8,843 nucleotides of DNA from Bacteroidales bacterium (GCA_017548445.1 JAFYZZ010000096.1:1-8843); one strand, 5' to 3'; shown: positions 1 to 7,615, counted from the stretch's first letter. Made by a program: numbers and translations. The notes: generated from the letters alone by a model not told the origin.

Positions 1-254
1 AGCTCGGAGTCGCCGCCGCGCACGATGCCGTGGATGGCCTCGGTGGCGCCGGGGCCCGCGATGCCGAGGCGCTGGACGCCCTGGCCCACGACCGTCATGA
101 TCTTCTCATCGACGGTCATCAGGGAAACGGCGTTGTCCAGCCGTTCGTCCTCGGAGAGGGCGGGATTCTGGAAGGGAAAGGTGAATTCCTGGGCGCGGAG
201 CGTGCCGGATGCCACTAGCAACAAGCAGGCTATCAGTCGTGTCATTCGTTTCAT
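1..254 (-). CDS. Glycoside hydrolase family 3 enzyme (beta-glucosidase/beta-xylosidase type), N-terminal fragment
   Basis: Only the first 84 codons are present; the gene runs off the left edge of the window. The ATG at 254-252 opens a typical Sec signal peptide (basic MKRMTR, hydrophobic core around residues 7-16, likely cut after A21 in TLRA|QEF). C10 lies inside the hydrophobic core and is not a convincing lipobox, so a periplasmic enzyme is more likely than a lipoprotein. The mature start matches the N-terminus of GH3 enzymes: an FPFQNPALSEDERLDNAVSLM-like opening, then MTVDEKI, then RLGI followed by TEAIHGIVRGG, which corresponds to the family's RLGIP...NEALHG segment. GH3 enzymes are retaining exo-hydrolases that release terminal glucose, xylose or similar residues; the catalytic residues and substrate-defining parts are outside the window. 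An in-frame ATG at 245-243 (M4) is an alternative start. It lies directly downstream of a terminator, so its transcription is an open question. Family call fairly sure; specificity unknown. Confidence 0.82.
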   Translation of the reverse strand, partial: MKRMTRLIACLLLVASGTLRAQEFTFPFQNPALSEDERLDNAVSLMTVDEKIMTVVGQGVQRLGIAGPGATEAIHGIVRGGDSE

Positions 255-268
255 GTCGCTAATTTAAG

Positions 269-302
269 AAAAAAAGGGCCGGCCCGTGCAAGGACCGGCC
301 CT
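269..302 (-). terminator. Intrinsic terminator after the DUF3823 gene
   Basis: On the minus strand the transcript can form an 11-bp stem (302-292 with 285-275, including one G-U pair at 294/283) around the six-base loop TTGCAC (291-286). The core is GGGCCGG pairing with CCGGCCC. The stem's 3' arm ends in T and runs into seven consecutive T (275-269). The hairpin begins 25 nt after the DUF3823 stop codon. The opposite direction has no T-run, so it acts only on the minus strand. The T-run ends 14 nt before the GH3 start codon. Confidence 0.9.
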
Positions 303-327
303 GATTCTGAGTCAGGCGCTTACGGAA

Positions 328-1200
328 TTATTTCCACTCAACTTCCTGGATGTCGCTGTAGTCAGCGGAGACCTTGTAGATCTTGGAGAAGTTGTAGTAG
401 TTGTTGCCATTGAAGCCGTTGCCCGCCGCGAGGGCCGCGATGCGGATGTAGCGGTCCTGCTCATACTTGAACAGTTCGGCATTCTGCGGCGCGGCGGTGT
501 CGATCGCCAGGGTCACGCTTTCGCCCGGCGTGGCAGCCGGTTTCTGGCTCCAGGTGGCCCAGTCGAAGGAACCTTCGCGCTTGGCGTTGGGGTCGTTCTT
601 GGCCATGTTGAAGTAGTTGTAACCCACGAACACCTGCGTGTTCGCGCACAGGGCGACGGTGTTGATGGAATTGGCCTTCGCGGCATCTCCCAGCTCCACC
701 TTGAAGGTCGCGACGATCTGCTTCGTGGCGGCGTCGTAGTGGATGTCCTCCACCTCGATGCGGCAGAACGGAGTCACGGTGAAGTCCACCGTGTTGGAAC
801 CCTTCTTGAGCGTGAAATCGACGTTCTCGGGCGCGTAGCACGGGAGGTTCTTGGTGTCGAGCTTGTAGTCGGCGGCGAAGACCAGGTTGTTGGTGTACTG
901 GCCGTCGAAACGGACCATCCAGTTCTGGTCCTCGGAGACCTGCTGGCCGTCATTGCCTTTCCAGCCCTGCTCGATCACGACCATCGACCCGACGGTGGTG
1001 GTCTTCATCGACCAGGTGCCCCAGTCCCAGACGGAGGAGACGGAGGACTCGATCCCCATCTTCTCACCCGTCTTGGCGTCCAGGAACCGGCCGGTCACCT
1101 GGGCGTTGGGGCCGTCAAAATTGTCCAGTTCGAGCAACTCGCAGGAAGCGAAGAAGCCCAGCGAGAGGACGAGCGTTATGATAGATGCTAACTTTTTCAT
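328..1200 (-). CDS. DUF3823 domain-containing outer-membrane lipoprotein (putative surface glycan-binding protein)
   Basis: This 290-residue protein starts with a lipoprotein signal peptide, MKKLASIITLVLSLGFFASC, whose lipobox FASC places the acylated cysteine at C20. The mature start ELLELDNFDGPNAQVTGRF matches the conserved opening of DUF3823 proteins (an L-D-N-[FY]-D-G-P segment followed by a beta-sandwich), which are typically encoded just after a susC/susD pair. The N-terminal domain covers roughly residues 25-135; a second domain (about 135-290) starts near the PFCRIEVEDI segment and agrees with the two-domain family layout. There are many aromatic residues (for example VWDWGTW, YNYF, NNYYNF), as expected of carbohydrate-binding surfaces. 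The start codon is only 4 nt after the susD-like stop codon, so translation is probably coupled, and a terminator follows. By position it resembles SusE/SusF or surface glycan-binding proteins. No catalytic motif is visible. Family membership is fairly sure; the binding role is inferred. Confidence 0.85.
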   Translation of the reverse strand: MKKLASIITLVLSLGFFASCELLELDNFDGPNAQVTGRFLDAKTGEKMGIESSVSSVWDWGTWSMKTTTVGSMVVIEQGWKGNDGQQVSEDQNWMVRFDGQYTNNLVFAADYKLDTKNLPCYAPENVDFTLKKGSNTVDFTVTPFCRIEVEDIHYDAATKQIVATFKVELGDAAKANSINTVALCANTQVFVGYNYFNMAKNDPNAKREGSFDWATWSQKPAATPGESVTLAIDTAAPQNAELFKYEQDRYIRIAALAAGNGFNGNNYYNFSKIYKVSADYSDIQEVEWK

Positions 1201-1204
1201 TTTC

Positions 1205-3133
1205 TTACTGTTGTTTGTTGTTAGGCTCGATGCGGTTCTTCACGTAGTTCGGAATCTGCTGATAGTAGTCGTCCGCCTTGAAGTTGAAGAATCCACTGTA
1301 ACCCTGCTTGGCCGTCGCATTGTACGGATAGCAGCGGACGAAGATCCACTGTGCGGTGGTGCCGGACAGGTCCGCGAGGGGGATCAGGGTCAGTTTGCTG
1401 GTGAGGTCGCCCTCTTCCTTGCTCTTGAAGCCCTGGGTGATGAAGCCGCGGCGGCGGTGGAGGACGTGGCTCCACTGGTTCTCGAACGCGAACTCGCATT
1501 TCCACTCGTGGAGAACGTTCTCGATGGTCAGCGCGACGTCATCCTTGAAGCCGGCGCGGTGACGCACGTCGTTCAGGCATTTGGCCGCCAGCGCAGCGTC
1601 GCCCTTGCCGCTCTCGACCACGGCCTCGGCATAGGTGAGGAGGATCTCGGAGTAGCGGATGTTGTACCAGGGCGTCTGCGGGTTCGGGTTGTTGCCGCTC
1701 TCGTCCAGGCCCTTGCGGATCTGGAAGCAGTAGAACGAACGGTTGGAATCGTTGATGTCCTTGTCCAGCTTGTAGAAGAAGGAATTCTCGTCCGCGGGAC
1801 CGCCGTACGGGAAGTAATCGACGCCGTTCTTGTTGACCGCGTTGTTGTTGCCGGGATAGACGGCGAGGGTGCCGTCCGGCATCACCATACCACCCTGGTT
1901 GTTGATGGTCGTGCCGCGGAAACTGGAACCGGGGTAGCAGACCCAGGCCTGGAAGCGGGCATCCTTGAGCTTGAAGGGCTCGTCCACGGAGTCGTAGTGT
2001 TTGTAGTTCGCGACCATCCCGGCCGTGAACTGCGACTCGTCGGTGAGGAAGGCGTTCTCGTCGCCGTCGATCAGGGTCTGGATCTTGCCGTCCTTGCGGG
2101 CGCGGGTGTTGGCGCCGTCATAGTAGTCGTACTCGTCCGCCAGGTTGAGGGTGACGGAATAAGTACCCTGGAGGTAACCGGTGATGACCTGGTTCGGGCC
2201 CCAGCCCTGGTTGCCGTTGCCGGAATCCGAGCTGCCGTTCTTGTAGGAGCGGCCGAAGATGCCTTCCTTGGTGTCGTAGTTCTGGAAGAGGGCGATCAGG
2301 TTGCCCACGGCGGCGTCGATGTTGGCGGGATCGGTTCCGGCGAGCTCATACTTGCCGGACTTGATGACCGCCTCGGCGGCGTCGATGGCCTGGGTGTAGT
2401 AGGCGTCGGCATAGGAAGCCTCCATATAGGTGAGCTTCTTCTGGACGGCGGTGTAGCTGCCGTTGAGGGGAGCGCGGTCCCAGTACTTGCTCTCGGACGC
2501 GGCCCAGAGGGCGGCGCGGGCCTTCATCGCGAGGGCGGTGTACTTGTTGGCGCGCATCGCCTGGTCCTGGCGCTCGGGCATCATATCGGCCGCAGCCTGG
2601 AATTCGGCGATGACCCAGTCCCAGGACTCCTTCTCGGTGGAGCGGGGGATGTAGAGGTTCTCGCTGTCGATGGGCTCGTCGTCGAGCAGGTGGTCCAGGA
2701 TGGGGATACCGCCGTAGGCGCGGACGCTGGCGAAATAGAAGCAGGCGCGGAGGAAACGGCCCTCGCCGAGGTAGGCGTTGGCCGTGGCCTCGTCGAGACG
2801 GCCGGCCGCCTTCTCCTGCTCGACCGCCTCCATGAACTTATGGACGGAACGGATCGTGCTGTAGGACCAGAAGCTGGTGGTGCCGTCGCCGTAGGCCGGC
2901 GTGGAGCGGCTGCCGTTGGCGAACATGGTGTTCTGGTCGGAACTGGACATGCTCATATCCGGCAGGTTGGAGTAGAGGTTCGCCAGCAGGGCGAGGAAAC
3001 CGGAGTTGGAGGCCATCAGGTCTTCGGCCTGCACTTTGCTCAGGTCCCCCTCCATATTGTCGAAGAACTTGTCGCAGGACGTCAGTCCGAGGGAAAGTCC
3101 GGCAATCAGGATAAATCCGAATATCTTTTTCAT
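1205..3133 (-). CDS. RagB/SusD family nutrient-uptake outer-membrane lipoprotein
   Basis: This 642-residue SusD-like protein binds glycan at the cell surface and forms the lid of the SusC-like transporter encoded just upstream. The signal peptide MKKIFGFILIAGLSLGLTSC ends in a lipobox (LTSC, acylated C20), followed by acidic residues (DKFFDN...EGD) as is usual for surface-exported Bacteroidetes lipoproteins. The helical, TPR-containing fold typical of the family is indicated by the N-terminal segment LMASNSGFLALLANLYSNL (about residues 40-58), by RYSEILLTYAEAVVESGKGD (about 490-510), by CLNDVRHRAGF (about 517-526), and by EWKCEFAFENQWSHVLHRRRG (about 537-557), which corresponds to the conserved C-terminal E-R-x-x-E-x-x-F-E-x-x-R-W-x-D-L-x-R-W region. 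It is somewhat longer than SusD itself (about 550 residues) but within the family range. The start codon lies 12 nt after the SusC-like stop, so the pair is cotranscribed. Bound sugar cannot be read from the sequence. Confidence 0.95.
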   Translation of the reverse strand: MKKIFGFILIAGLSLGLTSCDKFFDNMEGDLSKVQAEDLMASNSGFLALLANLYSNLPDMSMSSSDQNTMFANGSRSTPAYGDGTTSFWSYSTIRSVHKFMEAVEQEKAAGRLDEATANAYLGEGRFLRACFYFASVRAYGGIPILDHLLDDEPIDSENLYIPRSTEKESWDWVIAEFQAAADMMPERQDQAMRANKYTALAMKARAALWAASESKYWDRAPLNGSYTAVQKKLTYMEASYADAYYTQAIDAAEAVIKSGKYELAGTDPANIDAAVGNLIALFQNYDTKEGIFGRSYKNGSSDSGNGNQGWGPNQVITGYLQGTYSVTLNLADEYDYYDGANTRARKDGKIQTLIDGDENAFLTDESQFTAGMVANYKHYDSVDEPFKLKDARFQAWVCYPGSSFRGTTINNQGGMVMPDGTLAVYPGNNNAVNKNGVDYFPYGGPADENSFFYKLDKDINDSNRSFYCFQIRKGLDESGNNPNPQTPWYNIRYSEILLTYAEAVVESGKGDAALAAKCLNDVRHRAGFKDDVALTIENVLHEWKCEFAFENQWSHVLHRRRGFITQGFKSKEEGDLTSKLTLIPLADLSGTTAQWIFVRCYPYNATAKQGYSGFFNFKADDYYQQIPNYVKNRIEPNNKQQ

Positions 3134-3145
3134 TACGATGCAGGA

Positions 3146-6100
3146 TTAGAAGTTGAGATTGAAACCGAAGGTGTAGGTCCGGTTGATCGGGAAGTCACCG
3201 CCCTGGCGGCCGTTGTCGCTGGCCTCGGGATCCACGTACTTGAGAAGCTTGTTGCAGAAGGTCAGGAGGTTGCCGCCGTTGAAGAACACGCGGGCGCTCT
3301 TGATGCCTGCCTTCTGGAGGAATCTCGGGGACACGCGGTAGCCGAGCTCGAGGGTCTTCAGACGCAGATAGGTGGCGTTGATGTAGTTGTACGGCTGGTT
3401 GTTGGTGTAGGTGGCGTTGTGTGCGGCACCGGTCTGGTTCACGCGCACGAGTGCCGGCCAGTAACCCTCGACCCACTCCGTGGCGGGATCCCAGGGATCG
3501 GCGCCGTAGTTGGCGACGTGGTAGGAATCCGTGTACTGCGAAGGCATGAAGTAGAGGTAGCCCGTGCCGGCGAAGCCGCTCAGGGAGACGCTCTTGCTCT
3601 TCATCGCAGCGCCGCTGAAGATGAGGTTGAAGTCGAAATTCTTGTAGCTGCCGCCGATGGTGAGGCCGAACTGGAGCGGCGGCATGCTGCTGCCCCAGGT
3701 GTAGAAGACGTCCTCGCCGTCGATGTAGCCGTTGCCGTTGCGGTCGACGAGCTGGTACATACCCGGCACGAGGGCACGGTTGCCTTCGCCGCTTCCGTTG
3801 GTGTCATAGAGCACCTGGCTGGCGTTGGTCTCGTAGAGGTTGTGGAAACGCTCGCCGGTCCACTGGTAGGTGGAGCCGCCCATATAGCCGTTCCAGCGGT
3901 TCAGGGTGCAGTTCTTCCAGTAATCCATGGAGGACTTGTACTCGCGGGTGTTCTCGGACTCGATGTAGGTCATCCGGCTGCGGGTCAGGGACACCTGGCC
4001 CTGGACGCGGTAGGAGAAGTCGCCGATGCTGTTGCGGTGGTACAGGGACAGTTCCAGACCCTGGTTCTCGTTGACGTTCAGGTTCTCCTGCGGGATGCTG
4101 ATGGCGTAGAAGTCCGGGATGTTGACGCTGCGGGTGGCGGCGATGCCGCTGGTCACGCGGCGGAACCAGTCGAAGGTACCGCCGAGTTTGCCGTGCCACA
4201 GTTCGAAGTCCACACCGAAGTCCATCATCCGGACGGTGGCCCAGGTCAGGACGGTGTTGGCGATGGAGTTGTTGGCGAAGCCGGTGCTGTTGGCGCCCTC
4301 GTTGAAGACCCAGGAACCGCTCTTGCCGTAACCGTTGATGTAGGCGTACGGGCTGCCCTGGATGGAACCGGTGCGGCCGTCGGACCAACGGAGCTTGAGG
4401 TTGTTGACGAACGGAAGGGCCTGCTTGAAGAACTTCTCTTCGGAGACGCGCCAACCGAGGGAGTAGGACGGGAACAGCGACCAGCGCTTGCCCTTCATAA
4501 ACTGGTAGTTGCCATCGTAACGGGCCATCAGCTCGACGATGTACTTGCCTTCGTAGTTGTAGTTCAGACGGCCGATGTAGCCGGCGGTGCGGGTGTTGGT
4601 GCGGCCGCCTTCGTTGGTGGCGGTGGTGGCGTCACCCTGGTCCAGGATGTCGTGCGTATAGACGAACTCGTCGAGGGACGGACCGTAGCGGCGGGAAGCC
4701 TGCAGGCGGGAGGTCTTGATGTCGGTGAGCTCGGCACCCAGCATCGCGGAGACGTTGTGCTTGCCGAAGCTGCGCTCGTACTGGGCCTGGAAACGGCCGT
4801 ACAGGCGGGCGTTGTCGTTCACGAGCTCGACGTACTCGGTCTCGTTGCGGACCTGCATCGTCGAGTTGGTGGTATCCGTCCAGTAGTCGTAGAGCTGGAA
4901 GTTCTTGACCAGCGTACGCTGCTTGTTGGTGGAGTAGTCGTAGGCGCCGTTGGCGGACAGGCGGAGACCCGGGAGCCAGGGGGCGACGTAGGTGAAGTCG
5001 ATGGTGTTGTTGAAATTCTTGCTGTCGGTCTTGGTGTAACCGGAGGCGTCGGTGTCCAGCAGGGCGGCCGGGTTCATCTGCTCGTTCACGTTGGAGTAGT
5101 GGAGCGGGTTGTCCTTGGTGTGCACGCCCACGTTGGGCTCGGAAGCAAGGATATAATAGAAGATGTTCCACTCCTGGTCGTAGGAGCCCATACCCAGGTT
5201 GTTGCTCTGGCGGATGGCCGAGGTGTAGCGCATCGTGAGGTCGTTGGTGAGCTTGACGGAGATGTTGGCGTTCACGTTGTAGCGCTTGTATCCGAAGGTG
5301 TCACCCTTGAGGATGGAGTTGTCCTCGGCATAGCCGACGCCGAAGTAGTAGTTGACCGTGTCGGTGCCGCCGGACAGGGAGGCGTTGTACTGCTGGTTCA
5401 CGGCGAAGGTCTTGTAGCTCTCCTTGTACCAGTCGGTATAGACGAGGTCCGGATCGCCGTTCTCATAGCCGGCGATGGTCTCGTCGGACCAGCGGTGGCC
5501 CATCTTGGCGACGTCGGCCATCGCATTGTCCCACTTCATGAAGGAAGTCCAGCTCTCGACATTGCGGGGAATGTTTGGCTGGGCGAGGTTGAGGGAGGCG
5601 GTGAAGCTGATGGACGGCTTCCGGGCCTGGCCCTTCTTGGTGGTGATGAGGATGACGCCGTTCTCGGCGCCGAGACCGTAGATGGTCGCGGACGCATCCT
5701 TCAGCACGGAGATGCTCTCGATGTCGTCCGGGTTGAGTTCCTGGAGGACGGAGATATCGTTGTAGGACTCGAGCTGGCGGGCGTTGTTGCTCCAGCTGCG
5801 GGTGTTCTTGCGCTGGCGGGTGACGCTGCGCACGACACCGTCCACGACGATCATCGGGTTGCCGTAGCCGCGGATGCTGAGGTCGGAGTTGAACTGACCC
5901 GGCTTGCCGCTGTTCTGCATCACCTGCAGGCCCGGGATCTTGCCCTGGAGGGCGTCGACGCCGTTGGCCGTACGGGTGGCGGCGATGTCTTCGGAACGGA
6001 TCTGGCTGATGGAGCCCGTCAGGGACTCGCGTTTCTGCACACCGTAACCGACGACGACCGACTCGTTGAGGAGCTCGGCATCCTCGATCAGGACGACGTT

Positions 6101-6382
6101 CATTTCCGGCGAAGCCTTGACCTTGCGGGTCTCGTAGCCGATGGAAGAAATCTCAAGGATGGCCCCGGTCGGGACGTCGATCTCGAAATTGCCGTCGAGG
6201 TCCGTGGCTGTACCGATGCTCGTTCCCGAGACCATCACAGCCGCTCCCATGATCGGTAACTTCTCGGAGTCAGTCACGACGCCGGTCACCTTGATGTTCT
6301 GGGCGGACAGCACCGAAGCGCCGAGGACGAGGCCCGCGAGCGCGACGAAGAGCCGCTTGAGCAGATAGCTGGTTTTCATCAT
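3146..6382 (-). CDS. SusC/RagA family TonB-linked outer-membrane transporter
   Basis: This 1078-residue protein is the import channel of the locus; it moves captured oligosaccharide across the outer membrane using TonB/ExbBD energy. Layout: signal peptide 1-27 (likely cut LSA|QNI); carboxypeptidase-D-like beta-sandwich about 30-100 (VTGVVTDSEKLPIMGAAVMV, D-L-D-G-N-F-E, SSIGYET); the SusC-specific ESVVVGYGVQKRESLTGSI segment (107-125); plug domain with LQGKIPGLQV (145-154), SIRGYGNPMIVVDG (169-182) and NPDDIESISVLKDASATIYG (217-236) ending in NGVILITTKKG (241-251); then a beta-barrel to the terminal phenylalanine (FGFNLNF). An Asp/Asn-rich loop, D880-R-N-G-N-G-Y-I-D-G-E-D, resembles a calcium-binding loop. 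There is no STN domain, so no direct sigma/anti-sigma signalling is expected. The first two codons are both ATG, so translation may start at 6382 or 6379. It follows the CE1 gene after 48 nt and precedes the SusD-like gene by 12 nt. Confidence 0.96.
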   Translation of the reverse strand: MMKTSYLLKRLFVALAGLVLGASVLSAQNIKVTGVVTDSEKLPIMGAAVMVSGTSIGTATDLDGNFEIDVPTGAILEISSIGYETRKVKASPEMNVVLIEDAELLNESVVVGYGVQKRESLTGSISQIRSEDIAATRTANGVDALQGKIPGLQVMQNSGKPGQFNSDLSIRGYGNPMIVVDGVVRSVTRQRKNTRSWSNNARQLESYNDISVLQELNPDDIESISVLKDASATIYGLGAENGVILITTKKGQARKPSISFTASLNLAQPNIPRNVESWTSFMKWDNAMADVAKMGHRWSDETIAGYENGDPDLVYTDWYKESYKTFAVNQQYNASLSGGTDTVNYYFGVGYAEDNSILKGDTFGYKRYNVNANISVKLTNDLTMRYTSAIRQSNNLGMGSYDQEWNIFYYILASEPNVGVHTKDNPLHYSNVNEQMNPAALLDTDASGYTKTDSKNFNNTIDFTYVAPWLPGLRLSANGAYDYSTNKQRTLVKNFQLYDYWTDTTNSTMQVRNETEYVELVNDNARLYGRFQAQYERSFGKHNVSAMLGAELTDIKTSRLQASRRYGPSLDEFVYTHDILDQGDATTATNEGGRTNTRTAGYIGRLNYNYEGKYIVELMARYDGNYQFMKGKRWSLFPSYSLGWRVSEEKFFKQALPFVNNLKLRWSDGRTGSIQGSPYAYINGYGKSGSWVFNEGANSTGFANNSIANTVLTWATVRMMDFGVDFELWHGKLGGTFDWFRRVTSGIAATRSVNIPDFYAISIPQENLNVNENQGLELSLYHRNSIGDFSYRVQGQVSLTRSRMTYIESENTREYKSSMDYWKNCTLNRWNGYMGGSTYQWTGERFHNLYETNASQVLYDTNGSGEGNRALVPGMYQLVDRNGNGYIDGEDVFYTWGSSMPPLQFGLTIGGSYKNFDFNLIFSGAAMKSKSVSLSGFAGTGYLYFMPSQYTDSYHVANYGADPWDPATEWVEGYWPALVRVNQTGAAHNATYTNNQPYNYINATYLRLKTLELGYRVSPRFLQKAGIKSARVFFNGGNLLTFCNKLLKYVDPEASDNGRQGGDFPINRTYTFGFNLNF

Positions 6383-6430
6383 TGTGAGAATGATTGGTTA
6401 GAAATAGAGGTAGATAGGTATATGATGCCG
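6383..6430 (-). promoter_or_regulatory. G-free translation leader of the SusC-like gene
   Basis: The 48-nt spacer between the CE1 stop codon and the SusC-like start codon contains no G in the mRNA from 6427 to 6383 (45 consecutive A, C or U bases). There is no Shine-Dalgarno sequence and little capacity for base pairing, so the ribosome landing site should be unstructured. No promoter element (TAnnTTTG) is found, so the SusC-like gene is expected to be read from the CE1 promoter. Confidence 0.5.
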
Positions 6431-7615
6431 TTACTTCTTGAACAGCATCGGGGCGAAGGTATTCAGGTAGAGGCGCCAGTTGGCCCATACGTGACCGCCT
6501 TCGGAGACGTAGAAGATGTGGTCCAGACCCTGCTCGGTGAGGGTCTTGTCCAGGGCCTTCGAGCCCTCGAACAGGAAATCGGTGTTGCCGCAGGCGAGGA
6601 AGTAGAGCTTCACGCCGGCCTTCTTGAGGGCCGCGACCTGCTCGGGCGTGGCGCTGCCGGCCGCGGAGAGCGGGCAGATGTAGTCGAAGAGCTGCGGATA
6701 GAGGTTGGACGCGGTGATGGTGTGGCCGCCGCCCATCGACAGGCCGGCGATGGCGCGGGCCTCGGGCTTCGCGATGACGCGGAAATTCTTCTCGATGAAG
6801 GGGACGATCTCCTCGCAGAGGCTCACCACGTAGCCGTTCATCGCGCGGTTGCGCTCAGCCTCGGGCATATTGGCGAACTGCTCCTGCATCTTGCGCCAGT
6901 CGGGCTGCGGGGCGGTCGGGATGTTGAGGGTCACGGCAGCCTGCTGGTTGGCGTTGCCGTTCGGCATCACCACGATCATCGGCTCGGCCAGGCCCTTCTC
7001 GATGAGGTTGTCGAGGATCTGGGCGGTGCGGCCCATCGAGATCCAGGCCTCTTCGTCGCCACCCGCGCCGTGCAGGAGGTACAGGACGGGATACTTCTTC
7101 TTGGGGTTGGCTTCGTAGCCGTACGGGGTATAGACGGTCAGGCGGCGGTTGATGCCGAGGACCTTGCTGTCATACCAGGGATGGCTGACGGTGCCGCGGT
7201 GCTTGGCTTCCGTGTAGTTCTCGGTACGCTCGCCGGGGACGATGAGCATATTGAGGAAACGGGTGCCGTCGCGCTGCACGAGGATGTTCTGGGGATCGTT
7301 CACGCTGACGCCGTCCACGACGAAGTTGTAGGTGTAAATCTCCGGGGAGGGGAGGGCGATCTTGACGGACCAGACGTTGTTCTCGCCGCGGGTCATGTCG
7401 ATCGTGCCGCCATAGGGATTCGGCATCCAGGAGCCGGAAAGCTTCACGACCGTCGCGTAGTCGGCGCGGAAGCGGAAGGTGACGCTGTCACCCTGGATGT
7501 CAGGAGAAACGACGGGGGCCATGCGGCCGCCGAAATTGAAATTGGCCAGTTCCTGGGCGTTCGCGGAGGCGAAGGAAGCCAGGCAGATGGAAAGGATAGT
7601 GATAATGCGTTTCAT
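6431..7615 (-). CDS. Secreted CE1-family esterase with N-terminal CBM48/E-set-like domain (feruloyl or acetyl xylan esterase type)
   Basis: This 394-residue alpha/beta-hydrolase probably removes acyl decorations from a plant polysaccharide or its oligosaccharides. The signal peptide (1-20, cut after SANA|QE) lacks a lipobox, so it is likely periplasmic or secreted. Residues about 30-125 form a beta-sandwich of the CBM48/early-set type (VTFRFRADYATVVKLSGSW, then YTYNFVVDGVSVNDPQN), as in XynZ/Fae-like esterases. The catalytic domain runs from about 140 to 394: LTVYTPYGY, YPVLYLLHGAGGDEEAW (oxyanion region, HGAGG at 182-186), the nucleophile elbow GLSMG with Ser293, a candidate acid Asp346 in CGNTDFLF, and the candidate base His375 in SEGGHVWANW. 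The triad therefore looks intact. It is the first gene of the SusC/SusD operon, with a promoter about 50 nt upstream. The ATG at 7615 fits both the signal peptide and the promoter position. Ester type (feruloyl, acetyl or other) cannot be decided by eye. Confidence 0.9.
   Translation of the reverse strand: MKRIITILSICLASFASANAQELANFNFGGRMAPVVSPDIQGDSVTFRFRADYATVVKLSGSWMPNPYGGTIDMTRGENNVWSVKIALPSPEIYTYNFVVDGVSVNDPQNILVQRDGTRFLNMLIVPGERTENYTEAKHRGTVSHPWYDSKVLGINRRLTVYTPYGYEANPKKKYPVLYLLHGAGGDEEAWISMGRTAQILDNLIEKGLAEPMIVVMPNGNANQQAAVTLNIPTAPQPDWRKMQEQFANMPEAERNRAMNGYVVSLCEEIVPFIEKNFRVIAKPEARAIAGLSMGGGHTITASNLYPQLFDYICPLSAAGSATPEQVAALKKAGVKLYFLACGNTDFLFEGSKALDKTLTEQGLDHIFYVSEGGHVWANWRLYLNTFAPMLFKK

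Noticed and set aside
286..1191. Plus-strand frame opposite the DUF3823 gene
   Set aside because: It is in exact antisense register with a lipoprotein gene that has clear family features, and its own product has low-complexity composition.
887..6259. A 1790-codon open frame on the plus strand
   Set aside because: It lies codon-on-codon antisense to the SusC- and SusD-like genes, is dominated by Val, Gly, Ala, Glu and Asp with no recognisable domain, and is explained by the lack of TTA, CTA and TCA codons in the true genes.
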